NCBI GenBank assembly: GCA_029990175.1
Contig: JARKIP010000033.1
Location: 16,475,001 to 16,539,000, forward strand
From: Petunia secreta
Taxonomy: Eukaryota; Streptophyta; Magnoliopsida; Solanales; Solanaceae
Length of the DNA: 64,000 nt
Reading direction: 5' to 3'
Shown: piece after piece, positions 43,660 to 56,051 of the stretch
Layout of the letters: every line of letters starts with the position of its first letter
Position numbering within the stretch: position 1 is the first letter of the stretch
The notes under the pieces: model-generated
The model's database searches: none
What the model saw: the letters and a program-made list of their open reading frames with translations, nothing else
What the model was told of the DNA's origin: nothing
Program-made: the position numbers and the translations under genes

Positions 43660-45560
43660 CAAAGTGTAATTATGGACTTTACTAACAAAATATAGAGATA
43701 TTTTACCATAACTATAACATATAGAGAAAAGTGAGACTTAATTACAAAACATAGCGAAAACTCCTAAGAAAAATCCTAGTCTCCTCCTCCTACTTTTCCC
43801 TATTTTTTACTCCTCCCTCTCCCAACTCCTCTCGCTGGCATATACCCTATCGCCGAAGTTTCGGCCTCCTTCATCTTTCCCCACTGTCATAACAAATATG
43901 CCGTCTCGTTCGCCGACCACCGACGTGACTGTCATCTTTGGCGCAACTTATAGTTTTTTTTTTTTTTTTTTTTTTTTGGGTCAAGATCCAAGCTTCTCCT
44001 CTTTTTTCCTCCTCTTAGGCCGCTGCTCCATGTTACTCGTGCACAGTTCCACCTTGTATTTGGTTTTTTTCATGCAAATATGGTATTTTTAATGAACATT
44101 TGATGTTTTTATTTAGATGTAGTATTTTTCGGTCAATTTTGATGTTTTCCTGCCATCTGGAATTTTCTGGGCTAGATCTGGTGTTTTCTAGTCAGATGTG
44201 GTATTTTCGCATTTAACTATGTTGTTTTCTTCATCTTTTTATGTTTTTGTATCTACACTATATCTATCTATTCAGCACTATTTCTGAACTATTTCTACTT
44301 GTATTTACACTATATGTAGTGTTATGTTGTTTATACATTATTTTTACTTGTATTTATACTTTCTCAATTGTTTCTGTATTGGCTCTGCACTGTTTCTGCA
44401 ATATTTTTACTCTATTTTTACACTATTTCTACTTGTATCTACAATATTTCTAAAGTTTCTACTTGTATTTAAAGTATTTATACGTGTATCTGTATTATTT
44501 CTAGTGTATCTTTGTATTTTTATTTATAAAATAATCATTGTGTATTTTTTGTTTGTCTACTTTATTATTTGATTATTTTAATCATGAAAAAAATCTGGCG
44601 ACATTTTCAGGTCGGCGGCAGACTGACGACGATAAAGGCAGCAAGTGGGGAAGCAGGGGGAGGGATGAGAGATGAAAGATTAATTATGCTGAGTGTCAAC
44701 TCAACATCTTACTTTTAAAAGAGCTTTTAAAAGATATATATATATATATATCAATATTTTTTATGCTACCAAAAATAGCAAAAAATTTAACAAAAATATT
44801 GCTATTGAAATCCTAGTTCTCATTCCCTCTCTTCTTTTTCTCCAATGTCCCTCCCCCAATCTGTAGCGACCGGTGTCCCTCGCTACCCCGTCGTCTGCGC
44901 CATAGCCCCATTCCGTGTCGCTGCTGCTGGCTGCACTATTGATGCACAAGAAGCTCTGGTGGCTCGCCGTCAGGCCTTGGTCGCGGGCGCTTAGATCAGG
45001 TTGTCCTGCTCCGATCTGGATTATGTAGCCAGTTGTCGGCACTGCTCTTTTTTCGGTGCCGGTGATCCTTTTTTTTTTTTCATATTTTTCGGTAGCTATA
45101 GAACGGATCTACAATGTATGATTGTTTATTTATTGTATAAATTGTGTACGTCCTATGTATGAACGTACATATACTAGACATACAAAGTACATACAAGGGA
45201 CACACAATAATATATCTATTTTATATATCGTGTATGTCTTATGTATGAATATACATACACCAGCCATACAAAATATATTCAAAGGAACCACAATAATTTT
45301 GTTGTTGTGTGGCTAGCGTATCTTTGTTTATGCATATTGTATTATTATATATATATAAATAGTGAAAGTACACTACACATACAAGAATAGACATAAAAAA
45401 TTACTAAAAAGATATTTTGGCAACTGCCGGAGGACGGGGGCATGTAGCGCCGGAAGGGACATGTACGAGGGGCGGCTGGGGAGTGAGAATGTCTACCTTC
45501 TCTCTAGGTTTTTTTTTTTTTTTTTTTTTTCAAACTTTTCCACTTTCAAGAAATCGTTTT
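43660..45560. mobile_element. Two AT-rich non-autonomous elements resembling family A
   Basis: Two units, about 43660-44750 and 44750-45560. Each has an AT-rich end with words like aaaaatagcaaaaaattt, a CT-rich tract, a GC-rich exon-like patch, and in the first unit a long region of tttctacttgtattt-like repeats followed by aaaatctggcgaca and a GGCGG patch. This matches the order at 10650-11770. The second unit contains an 86-bp tandem repeat (45143, 45229). Long T runs lie at 43954-43977 and 45509-45530. No transposase; boundaries are approximate. Confidence 0.4.
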
Positions 45561-46289
45561 CACTACCCTAGAATCCTTCCACCTTCTATTACCATCTTTC
45601 CCGACGAATAATGTAACCATAAAAGGCTGTACATTCTCCCAAATTTCTCTTGATAGAGAAGGAATGTTCTTAGATGAATTAGAAAAAGAACAACTTTCTT
45701 TCGTCCTCCACACACTCATTACTCCAGTTCCCTTATCATAGAAATCAAATGATAAATCAAATGTTATTATGCTCAACTCTACAGTATGTTACAAAGCTCA
45801 GCTGCAAGGCACTAGGCACGAAATACAATATCTTACTCCCGATGACAAAAATAGAATATATTAACCCTGGAAATTTTTCGTAATCACCAAACTACGTGGA
45901 AATACAATTAGCCATCAATATCTTAAACAACGTATTACTGAATTATGAAAAACTGCAGCTGCAGAAAACTTCACTGGATCGACCTAGGGAAAGGCTATTT
46001 TATCACAAAATTCCTACAGGAGGAAAATACATGCACAACCCTTCACTACAGGTTCATCATGGTTATTTCCCAATTTAACACAAATAAACAAAATTGAGCT
46101 TGGTCTTATAGGATTGAGCACTTTAAAGATGATGTTTAAAAATTGAACACTTTTATATTTGATGAAGCTGTAATTACAAAATGTCACCGCTACTTTTACA
46201 TTTGATGAAGCAGTAATAACAAAACTGTCATTGCTACTTTTACATTTAATGAAGCCGTAATAACAAAAATACCACAATTCACTACTTAT
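45561..46289. other. Gene-free stretch with a three-copy 43-bp repeat
   Basis: Words atgaag(c)...gtaat(a/t)acaaaa recur at 46162, 46205 and 46249, about 43 bp apart. Nothing else is recognised. Confidence 0.55.
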
Positions 46290-46900
46290 TCATATAGTGA
46301 CCCCAAGATTATGTATATTTTGCAAATAAATAAGGTCACATCGGCCTTGTATTGGGTGAAAAATTATCAAGGTCTTGAGCAAGACCTCGAAGTGCAACAC
46401 AAAGACTGCACCACGAGACAAGCTTCCGAGGGAAAGATCGCATGGTCGCTCGCCTGCCCCGGAAATTGCCTTATGAAATGAGGGGAGACAAGCTCGAAGC
46501 AGTGAGCTCGGGAAAACTCTCTGCAACCTCGAGAGGACGACACACCTCGGGAGACGAAGGCCAACCTTTGTAACTGTCAACCGTTGCTTTGACATTTAAT
46601 AGGATATATCGTGAGTTAACTACAATTATGTACAGAGTAATGGACATAAAGGAACCATTATGACATTTACAACATCATTCTTTTTCCTGACTATAAATAG
46701 GGCTCATTTGTAAACAACAAGACACAATCAATTGAATACAAACCTCTACTTTCACTTGTTGTCTCGTATACCTATTTTTTTCTAAGTTTATATTTAATCC
46801 GAATTCAATTTAGCTTGAATATCACTTCGATACAAGCAAGTTATCAGTTGAGCCCCTATACAAATTTGATTTGTTGTCCTATCCTGTTTTAGGCCAACAC
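46290..46900 (+). repeat. 5' LTR of the Tat-like element (start approximate)
   Basis: Ends near gccaacaca just before the primer-binding site. It contains a TATA box (ctataaatag, 46691-46700) about 210 bp before the end. The left boundary could not be fixed because the second LTR is outside the window. Confidence 0.6.
46691..46700 (+). promoter_or_regulatory. LTR TATA box
   Basis: ctataaatag in a suitable position of the LTR, followed by an A/C-rich start region. Confidence 0.65.
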
Positions 46901-46904
46901 AAAT

Positions 46905-46922
46905 TGGCACTGTCTGTGGGGA
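46905..46922 (+). other. Primer-binding site of the Tat-like element
   Basis: tggcactgtctgtgggga, close to the tggcgccgtctgtgggga seen in many plant gypsy elements of this type. Confidence 0.75.
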
Positions 46923-46979
46923 CGCTGGTAATAACATTTGTTCCGAAAACCGTGATTTCGACTTTCTACCGAAAACAAA

Positions 46980-47699
46980 TTGGCAGACACTGTGAATGTC
47001 AATGACAATATAACTATTCAAGTGCCCGACCAGACATTGGGCCTCACCGAGACCAATGGTGGCACCCCATTACAACCAACTGGCTCGACTCCACATGTTA
47101 ACCCCATTCCAACGAGCACTTCAGCTCCATTAGTTGGGTTAACCCCTCCAAGCGGATCGACTCTGCCGATCGGTTTGACGACTCCCGTAAGAGCATTGAT
47201 AGCCGAACCAACATCTTTAAATTTTGCCGACTCCTTCCAACAGTTCATGGTGAACTCGCTGCAACAAATGCGAGAGCAAGACGCCGTTCAAGCATCCGCG
47301 AGCAGTTTCAGAGCTCTTTACAAGCTCTCGCTGGGAACGGGAGAATCCATTCTGTCCTCGGTGATATTCCCTTCACGATGTTTAATGGAGGGAACAACGC
47401 TACTACTCCTGTTGGAATAAACATAGGAGGACTCCAAAATGGGATTTTGTATGGGGTCTCGGGGACTATAGCTCCCACAACGTCACAAACAAGCGTCACA
47501 TCTGATTTCAAAAAGTAGAAAAAGGAGTTCGAGGCCAGCATGGAGAAACAACTCGAGAACGTACCAGGGGTCCATAAACCCCAACGAGCACTGAACATTG
47601 AAAAATGTCGCCAATTACGCTTCAAGCCTGAAGCTGCTCCAGTGCCTGTCCCAAAACATTTCAAATTACAAATTGTGAAGAGCTGTATGACGGGACCAC
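46980..47699 (+). pseudogene. Gag N terminus of the Tat-like element
   Basis: Opens with a TTG where ATG is expected (then ADTVNVNDNITIQVPDQTL). A Pro/Thr-rich leader follows, then NFADSFQQFMVNSLQQMREQ. Frameshifts near 47330-47420 and a stop at about 47517 break it. The next frame at 47540 carries the conserved lead-in to the gag core (VPKHFKLQI). The coding sequence is cut at 47699 by the nested element. Confidence 0.7.
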
Positions 47700-50152
47700 T
47701 GAAACGACCTCGGTCAGTCGTTTCAGAAGTTAGAACTCCGATTGGCGTGTCGATAATTTTAAAATATTCGTAAGGTCCATTGAGACTTATTTGTAAAATT
47801 TGAGCTAAATCAGACCTCGTTTGGTAGGCATCGGAAGAAGGTTTCAGTTTTTATTATCGATAAATATTAAAAAGAGATTTTCGAGCTCGGTTTTGGCGAA
47901 CGAGCTCCGATTCAAAATCCGAAAGCGCCGTTAGGTTCGTATGATTATTTGTGACTTTTATAAACTTTCGAAAGTGAATTTCGATGCTGTTCGGCTAGTT
48001 TCAGCTAAAATGCCGAAAGTTAAATAATTTGACCTTTTCTATTTAAATTCACATTTTGAGTTTCGGGAGTCCGATTATTTTGTATAACTTGTATGTAAAA
48101 GTTGGAATTATTTTGAATATCGTAGGGTATCGTTTTAATTTTCGTTACGAAAAGAAATTATAAAAGAAAAAAGAAAAAAAAGGATAAAATATAATAAGTA
48201 AGTGATGCCTTTTGAAAGGCGGTTGCTAAGGGACTTTAATTCCTTAGCTTAGCTTTTGAGTAGAAATAAACAGAAAAATGCGAGGAGAAACAGAAACATG
48301 GAAATAAGAGGAAAAAAATGCTAGAAAATGAGAAAAGAGTTGGGAAAATATCAGAATATTTACCCCGAAACATTCAGGTAATGATCTTAATGCATTATTT
48401 GAGTTTATTACGTGTGTTTGAATATATTTTAACGATAAAAATTGAGATATTAGACATCGTTTTAATAAGTTCAATTAATAGTTTAAAGGGTCAACGGACC
48501 CCGATAATGGAATTAATTATATATTCGTACTCAGTGAGTTATGGGCAACATATAAATGTAATTTATTTAGGGTTTGGTTATGTGACCATAAACCATGTAC
48601 ATAGGCCTGGCCTGCGTATTGCGTATGCGAATAGGGTATCAGGTTCCTAACCGGATTATCCGAAGATGTGGGAATGAAGCCTTTAACCTTATTTGATATA
48701 GTTTTCTGCTTATTGAATACAGCAGGATCGGTTGCCAGTGAATCCAAAGGATAAAGCGGTTGTTGAGTAACTCTGCTAACTTTGTAACAAGGTAAGTGTT
48801 TATATCCATTGCTTTGGAGGCACTTGGCCTCGTGGATTTTCTACCACGTGTTCCTTACGTGTGTAGCTGTCGATAGGCGTACTCATTACGCCTTAGCTTT
48901 GAATTTACATTGCATATTGTATGTTATGCCCTGTTGTTGCTATTGTATTGAGCATATGAGCATTGCACTCTGGTTTTGAGCATTGCATATACTTCCCGAT
49001 CGGCGATGAGAGTCCCGCACCGGTGAAGGGTCATCATTGCATATACTTCCCGGTTGGCGATGAGAGCCCCGCACCGGTGAAGGGTCGTCATTGCATATAC
49101 TTTCCGGTAATCGATGAGAGTTCCGAGCCGATGAAGGGTCATAATTGCATATACTTCCCGGTTGGCGATGAGAGTCCCGAGCCGGTGAAGGGTCATTATT
49201 GCATATATCTCCTGGTAGACGATGAGAGTCCCGCGCCGGAGATAGGTATCAGACATATGTGACTGCATTGCATCGTACCGCATTCATCCCATCTCATTGC
49301 ACCACATACTGACTATTGTGTGTATTGTGTTTTGTTTTATGTATGCAGTGTGTATACTATGTCATGGACATATCTCAGTTTGCCTATATATTTCTGGCTC
49401 GTATTCTGGATTGCGGGGATCGGGTTGCACGCCGCAACGGTATAAATATGTGGACCGGGTTGCATACCGCAACAGGATGAATATATGGATCAGGTTGCAC
49501 GCCGCAACAGGATGTATTTCTGATTGTTGATATGTTCGGAATACCTATATGTTCTGGCTATCTTACGTTCCTGGTGGTTAATGAGTTTGTGATTCCATAC
49601 GTGTTTCTAGTTATTATTTGGCTCCGCCTTTTCATAATTTAAATAAGAGGAATTTGGTTTATTTATTTCTTTTCTCCCTGGCTAGTTATCCTATTCTTTG
49701 TGGTGACTAGTCTGCCCCACTTATTGAGTCCTTTTGACTCACCCTTGTTTGTTGTTTGTTTTTGTCTATCTATTTCGTTTCAGCAGGTTTGCTCCAGGAT
49801 TGAGTTCACCACGTTGTGAAGAAGCGAAGACGACTTCAGCTGTCAGGGTGAGCCAGCTTTTATTCCTGATGGCCACCAGTTTTATGTTTATTTTTTCAGT
49901 TGTATTTTTCTCCCTTCATGAGGTATTTGTCTTCTTCTGTACTCTTAGATGTCTAGTCTGGATAGCCATAAACCTAGTATGTTGGATAGTCAGTTGTAAT
50001 TTCTTTTGTACAGCTTAGAGGCATTAATACGTCTGTGCGTTTTCTAACTCTTGTTCTTCTTTATGAATTGAATTATATTTATTTTCCTAATTTAATTGGT
50101 AGGGGAGGATGTCGGGTGCCCGCACAGCCTAGCCGGATTCCGGGTCGTGTCA
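47700..50152 (+). repeat. Nested gypsy element, left LTR
   Basis: 2453 bp from tgaaacgacc to cgggtcgtgtca. It includes a 54-bp minisatellite (five units from 48983) and three copies of a roughly 37-bp unit with ggttgca(c/t)(g/a)ccgcaac (49415-49510). It carries no gene; the open frames across the minisatellite are artefacts of a repeat length divisible by three. Confidence 0.92.
48983..49252. repeat. 54-bp minisatellite, five units (left LTR)
   Basis: ttgcat recurs at 48983, 49037, 49091, 49145 and 49199, exactly 54 bp apart, with cggtgaagggtcat and gatgagagtcc in each unit. Confidence 0.95.
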
Positions 50153-50154
50153 GT

Positions 50155-50166
50155 TGGTATCAGAGC
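50155..50166 (+). other. Primer-binding site of the nested element
   Basis: tggtatcagagc, the exact initiator tRNA-Met type site, two bases after the LTR end. Confidence 0.93.
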
Positions 50167-50639
50167 CTGGTTTAGAGTCTATCCAGACTAAGACAGTGTC
50201 TAGTAGAGTCTCGATGATAGGTACGTAAGTACTTATCTACGAGAGGCTATGATGGCATTTAGGAAGTTTCACTTCCTTATTTCCTGATCGTGCGTCGGTC
50301 TAGGATGCAAAAGTATTTTCGTTAATTCCTTCGTGGTAATCGTGAACCCTCATGCAACAAATCAGCAAACGGTAGGAGTTCAAGACAAAGCAGTCTAGTG
50401 TGGGGCTAGCACTGACGAAGCCCCGAGAGTTTTTGATCGTGATGATGATCAAGTTACGGATGTACGAGCTTGCGATGGGCAAAGGAGCAGGGCCTTGTAG
50501 TTCCCTTGGCTCTCTACGATGCTTTTTACGAGAATCGTGGCGATGCAGATACCGCAAGAATCTATTATTCGCTAGGCAGCTTATTAGGTTGCCGCGGATG
50601 CAGTTGTTTGGTCTCAGGAAGCTCCTATTCTAGTTATTA

Positions 50640-52700
50640 ATATTGTCGTGTAAATTATGTTCCTGAAGCAGCATATGTTGTGCCTCTAATTATTCTGGCT
50701 GGTTAGCTAGCCCGAGTAATGGCTCGATCCGAGTATTTGAAAAGGCTGCATTATTTTACCCTATTGAACCTTCCGATATTCTTAAACTATGCATCAGATA
50801 ATCCCTGTGTAAATATTTAAAATAAATTGATGTCAGCATATCCTTTAGTTTGTTGGTTATCTCGAGCAGTATGCTGTTTATTATTCTGCTTTCCAGTTTC
50901 AAGGGTCCAGCCTTGAATTGGTGGGTCGCTCTCTTATTAACTAACTTGGTTCGATTTTTCTTCTAGATTCGTGGAAAAGTTCCTTTCGAGTAGCAAGCGA
51001 GATGAAGAGTGTCGCCAGTTTGAGTGGATTGGACAGGGTAGCCTATCGGTTAGCCTGTTGGTGTTTCACAATATGAGATTGAATTCTATAGAATGGCTGA
51101 ATACGCATTAGAACTAGTCCATGAGCCTTTCGAGAGATTCAAAGATTTACTGATGACCTTTCTCCTTCCTTGAGATCCAGATGGCTCGAGAGATTGAGGT
51201 CGAGATTTCAATTGATGTTGTTGTTGATATTGCTCAAAGGTATTAGGCATACCATAAGTTAGAGCGGGAGAGCAAGAGATCCCGTGGCCCTAGTGGGTAA
51301 CCGTGGTACCTCATTCGGAGGTAGGAGTTCTGATTATTTTGGGAGGTCACCTTCCAGGTTATCTCAGCTTGTGTCACGTTATTCATAGAGTGCACCAGTA
51401 GCTCGTCAAGATCAGATTCAGTCTTTTCTTTACAGCTATCAACAATCTTTCCAGCTTTCATTTTTCAGCGAAAATGTGGTATCATTGTCGTGAGTCTGGC
51501 TATTCTTTGAGGAGTTTTTTCTTACTCCGACAAGTAGGCAGTCGTCTTTTCCCTCATCATCAGGCATCTGCGCAGTCGCAGGGGATTTCATTTAGATCTC
51601 AATCAGCCAGAGAAATGCCACCATCCAATAGAGGTCGAGAGCGTGGTGGAAGTAGTTCTTCTACAAGTGATTGTCAGGGTAGTGGCTCAGCCTAGATACA
51701 GAGGCAGTTCTATGTACTGCTTGTCTGGCGGGATGCTGAGGTATCCGATATAGTAGACCCTGAGATTTCTTCTTCTCTTAAATATGAGTAAGATTTGATT
51801 ATTTCGATCGATTTGGAAATGGTTAGTCTTGTCATGTTTCGATGGTTTCCTTGGATGTCGTTTCTATAAAAAATTGGTTGCAGTAGAGGGATGAGCTTCT
51901 GATATGATTTATTCCTGGCATTTGTGAGATCCTACTAGTTTGTTTGGTTTATATGTGAGAGATTTGGGAGTAAGGGTTAGTTTGTCTGCTTGACATCTTG
52001 TTGTGCCATATATAATGTCAAGTCAGTTTACCTCTTTTTGGAACTCAGTATTGGTAGGATGATGGGATTCTTATTTATCGCCATAAAAAAGTGTCATTGT
52101 TTCTTCCGGTGTAAAGTAAGTAATAATCGACCTACGCGTCTCCTCTTGGCTCGAGACGCTAGTAGGGTTTTGTTATTCTATGAGCTTGTCTTAGTTGAAA
52201 AGGGGTTTTCTGGTTAATTGTAAGAGTTTTATTCTTATTGGGAGGTTATATGTTGTTCCATAAAGCTCATTTAATGTCTATTTCTTCGATTGTGATTCTT
52301 TGGCTTTCATGACTCGAAAGTAGTCTAGCTCTGGTAGCCCAGTAAATAAGAAGAAGAGCTTCATAAAGCCCTAATTATTTCTATCCTTAGTCTGTTGCCA
52401 TATTTTCTCTATTCGGAACTGGTGAGCTTAGGCGCTCAGTAACCTATTGTGATGTTCTCTGCGTGGAGCCAGAGTGCATGCCAAGATAGCCGGGTAAGCA
52501 CATTATTATTTTTCAAGGCTACTAAGGCTAATGAGAAGCGTCATTTGACCCCAGAGTTGATCCATCAAGCGGTGGTGCTTATAGAAAATGTCAGGAGTTG
52601 TGACTCGGGAGTTGCAGCTGTTTGGCAACTCGAAAGGGTAGTTGGTAGCTTAGGTCTGCCTACATTCAGCTTTTAGCTAAATCTTCTTTAGTCCAGCAGA
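50640..52700 (+). pseudogene. Gag/protease traces of the nested element
   Basis: Broken frames retain gag-like words: FKGPALNWWVALLL near 50900, VEKFLSSSKRDEECRQFE near 50975, and a degraded knuckle WYHCRESGYSLRS at 51477 followed by an R/S/G-rich tail. No catalytic domain is intact. The order fits gag of a Tekay/Del-like element. Confidence 0.6.
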
Positions 52701-52799
52701 CTGTGCGGGGATAGGTATTCCTATTCAAATAGCTGGATGAGTTTGTGATTTAAGTGGAGGAGTCTTCCTCCAAATACTGAATGGTAATACTAAATCTCT

Positions 52800-53300
52800 A
52801 AAACGTTGATACCACTTTTTTCACGACCCAACCTAGGGCCACGACAGAAACCTAAAATGAGTGTCGATCATTGCTAAACCCACTAATAATCTATTAATAC
52901 TAGATATAAGCTGGCAGGCTGATCATATATACGTACCTATCTGCTGAAAGCATAAAGTCTGGAAAGATGATACGACTTTAACTTGCTGGCAATTAGAACA
53001 CTGAGCCACAAATTCTGCTATATCACACTTACATCTTAGTCGAACCTGGATGAACAGTGTATTTGGAATAATGTGCCTCTATCATAATATATCCACGTAA
53101 ATCTGCAATATCAGGGACACAAAGTCTATCTTTATACATGAGAATATCGTCAGTAGTAACCCTGTATGGTGACTCCAGTTTTCTTCTAGCTATCTGCCTG
53201 TATTCAACTAGAACTGGATCCTCATACTGACGCTGTTTTACTTTATGAAAATTTAGAGTTAAAGGTCTAGTGCAGCTTATCGTTCATCCATCATTGGCAT
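52800..53300 (-). pseudogene. Antisense gypsy integrase zinc-finger fragment
   Basis: On the minus strand: QRQYEDPVLVEYRQIARRK, then a DRLCVPDIADLR motif, EAHYSKYTVHPGSTKM and, after a frame change, CDIAEFVAQCSNCQQVK. This is the linker and HHCC finger of a Ty3/gypsy integrase. It runs against the host element and so represents a nested or inverted fragment. Its ends are not determined. Confidence 0.75.
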
Positions 53301-54097
53301 ATCTCCTTCATATCTCAACTCTTTGAGAATTTACTTAGCATTATAAGTGCACATGTAATCAACTTTGTTGCTGGTATTCTGCCTCAGCTCATGGTCCAAC
53401 AACATGTCTCTTTTATTTTTACTTTTTCAAGTCATAATATTTCCAACTCAAAGACAATACCCTGAAGTAGATGTTCAGTCTGAAGATCATTCCTGGTTTG
53501 TATCACACTATCCAGTAATATTTGCATGATCCTTATCCTTATATGATAGACTCTGTTCAGATGAACCTTTGACATACATTAGGATATGAGTAACTACATT
53601 CCCACAAGGAGCTTGCGGAACAACACTACCATCAACTGAGATGTTGCATAATGCGTTCGTAAAAATAATATAGCTTGCATCAAATCTTCTATAGTGTATA
53701 GTGACAAGGTACTTCAAAAGCTCCCCCTATTGCATCAAGCGCGAGCTAATTCTTAGTTCCATCGACCTGTTCTATATCGAAGAGGTAATTACCGGCTGAA
53801 TCATGTTAACCCATTCAAAGTTTCGTGTATATTTGTTTCAAAAATTTAGAACTCTCATCTCGTGATCGAGGAAGGATCAGTGTAGTCAGAATAAGCTGGG
53901 CAATGGCGTTATGATATTATCCAGCTATATGTTTATCCAAGAGTTCGATATGCGTGTTATAATTCTAATCCTGTAATCAGAAAATAATGCCCGCGGAGTA
54001 GCTCATGAAGGTCGCGCAAGTTCTCTTGTTATCTGCGTGAATCTTGCTTTAAACTTAGGCTCGTTCGAGGACGAACGAGAGTCTAAGTGGAGGAGAA
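53300..54097. other. Internal tail of the nested element with palindrome
   Basis: No intact frame. Ends with the inverted repeat cgttcgaggacgaacg (about 54062-54077) and a purine-rich tract directly before the right LTR. A similar palindrome sits in this place in other Solanaceae gypsy elements as I recall. Confidence 0.6.
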
Positions 54098-55402
54098 TGA
54101 AACGACCTCGGTCAATTGTTTCGGAAGTTAAAACTCCGATTGGCGTCCCGATAATTTTAAAATATTCGTAAGGTCCATTGAGACTTATATATTAAATTTG
54201 AGCTAAATCAGACCTCGTTTGGTAGGCATCGGAAGAAGGTTTCAGTTTTTATTATCGATAAATATTAAGAAGAGATTTTCGAACTCGGTTTTAGTGAACG
54301 AGCTCCGATTTGAAATCCGAAAGCGCCGTTAGGTTCGTATGATTATTTGTGACTTTTATAAATTTTCGAAAGTGAATTTCGATGTTGTTCGACTAGTTTC
54401 CGCTAAAATGCCGAAAGTTAAATAATTTGACCTTTTCTATTTAAATTTGCATCTTGAGTTTCAGGAGTCCGATTTGAGATCTGCCTTCGTGAATATGTTA
54501 CATATATTTTGTATAACTTGTATGAAAAAGTTAGAATTATTTTGAATATCGTAGGGTACCGTTTTAATTTTTGTTAAGAAAAGAAATTATAAAAGAAAAA
54601 TAAAAGGAAAAAAAGGATAAAATATAATAAGTAAGTGATGCCTTTTGAAAGGCGTTGCTAAGGGATTTTAATCCCTTAGCCTAGCTTTTGAGCAGAAATA
54701 AACAGAAACATGCGAGGAGAAACAGAAACATAGAAATAAGAGGAAAAAAATGCCAGAAAATGAGAAAAGAGCCGGGAAAATAGTAGAATTTTTACTCCGA
54801 AACATTCAGGTAATGATCTTAATGCATTATTTGAGTTTATTACGTGTGTTTGAATATATTTTAACGGGAAAAATTGAGATATTAGACATCGTTTTAATAA
54901 GTTCAATTAATAGTTTAAAGGGTCAACAGACCCCGATAATGGAATTGATTATATATTCGTACTCAGTGAGTTATGGGCAACATATAAATGTAATTTATTT
55001 AGTATTTGGCTATGTGACCATGAACCCTGTCCATAGGCCTGGCCTGCGTATTGCGTATGCGAATAGGGTATCAGGTTCCTAACCGGATTATCCGAAGATG
55101 TGGGGAATGAAGCCTTTAGCCTTATTTGATATAAATTTCTGCCAAGATAGTTTGGCAGTGAATCCAAAGGATAAAGCGGTTGTTTTGTAACTCTGCTAAC
55201 TTTGTAACAAGGTAAGTTTTTATATCAATTGCTTTGTAGGCACTTGGCCTTGTGGATTTTCTACCACGTGTTCCTTAGGTGTGTAGCTGCCGATAGGCAT
55301 ACTCATTATGCCTTAGATTTGAATTTACATTGTATATTTTATGTTATGCCCTGTTGTTGGTATTGTATTGAGCATATGAGCATTGCACTCTGGTTTTGAG
55401 CA

Positions 55403-55726
55403 TTGCATATACTTTCCGATCGGCGATGAGAGTCCCGCACCGGTGAAGGGTCATTATTGCATATACTTCCCGGTTGGCGATGAGAGTCCTGCACCGGTGA
55501 AGGGTCATAATTGCATATACTTCCCGGTAATCGATGAGAGTCCCGAGCCGATGAAGGGTCATTATTGCATATACTTCCCCGTTGGCGATGAGAGTCCCGC
55601 ATCGGTGAAGGGTCATCATTGTATATACTTCCCGGTAATCGATGAGAGTCCCGAGCCGGTGAAGGGTCATTATTGCATATATCTCTTGGTAGACGATTAG
55701 AGTCCCGCGCCGGAGATAGGTATCAG
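55403..55726. repeat. 54-bp minisatellite, six units (right LTR)
   Basis: Units start at 55403, 55457, 55511, 55565, 55619 and 55673. This is one unit more than in the left LTR. Confidence 0.95.
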
Positions 55727-56051
55727 GCATATGTGACTGCATTGCATCGTACCGCATTCATCCCATCTCATTGCACCGCATACTGACTATTGTGTGTACT
55801 GTGTTTTATTTTATGTATGCGGTGTGTATACTATGTCGTGGACATATCTCAATTTGCGTATATATTTCTGGCTCGTATTCTGGATTGCGGGGATCGGGTT
55901 GCACGCCGCAACGGTATAAATATATGGACCGGGTTGCACACCGCAGCAGGATGAATATATGGATCGGGTTGCACGCCGCAACAGGATGTATTTCTAATTG
56001 TTGATATGTTCGGAATACCTATATGTTCTGGCTATCTTACGTTCTGGTGGT

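Noticed and set aside
48924..49283. Regular repeat-spacer pattern and repetitive open frames on both strands (also at 55339-55757)
   Set aside because: A head-to-tail 54-bp minisatellite in an LTR without unique spacers, so neither a CRISPR array nor a repeat-protein gene.
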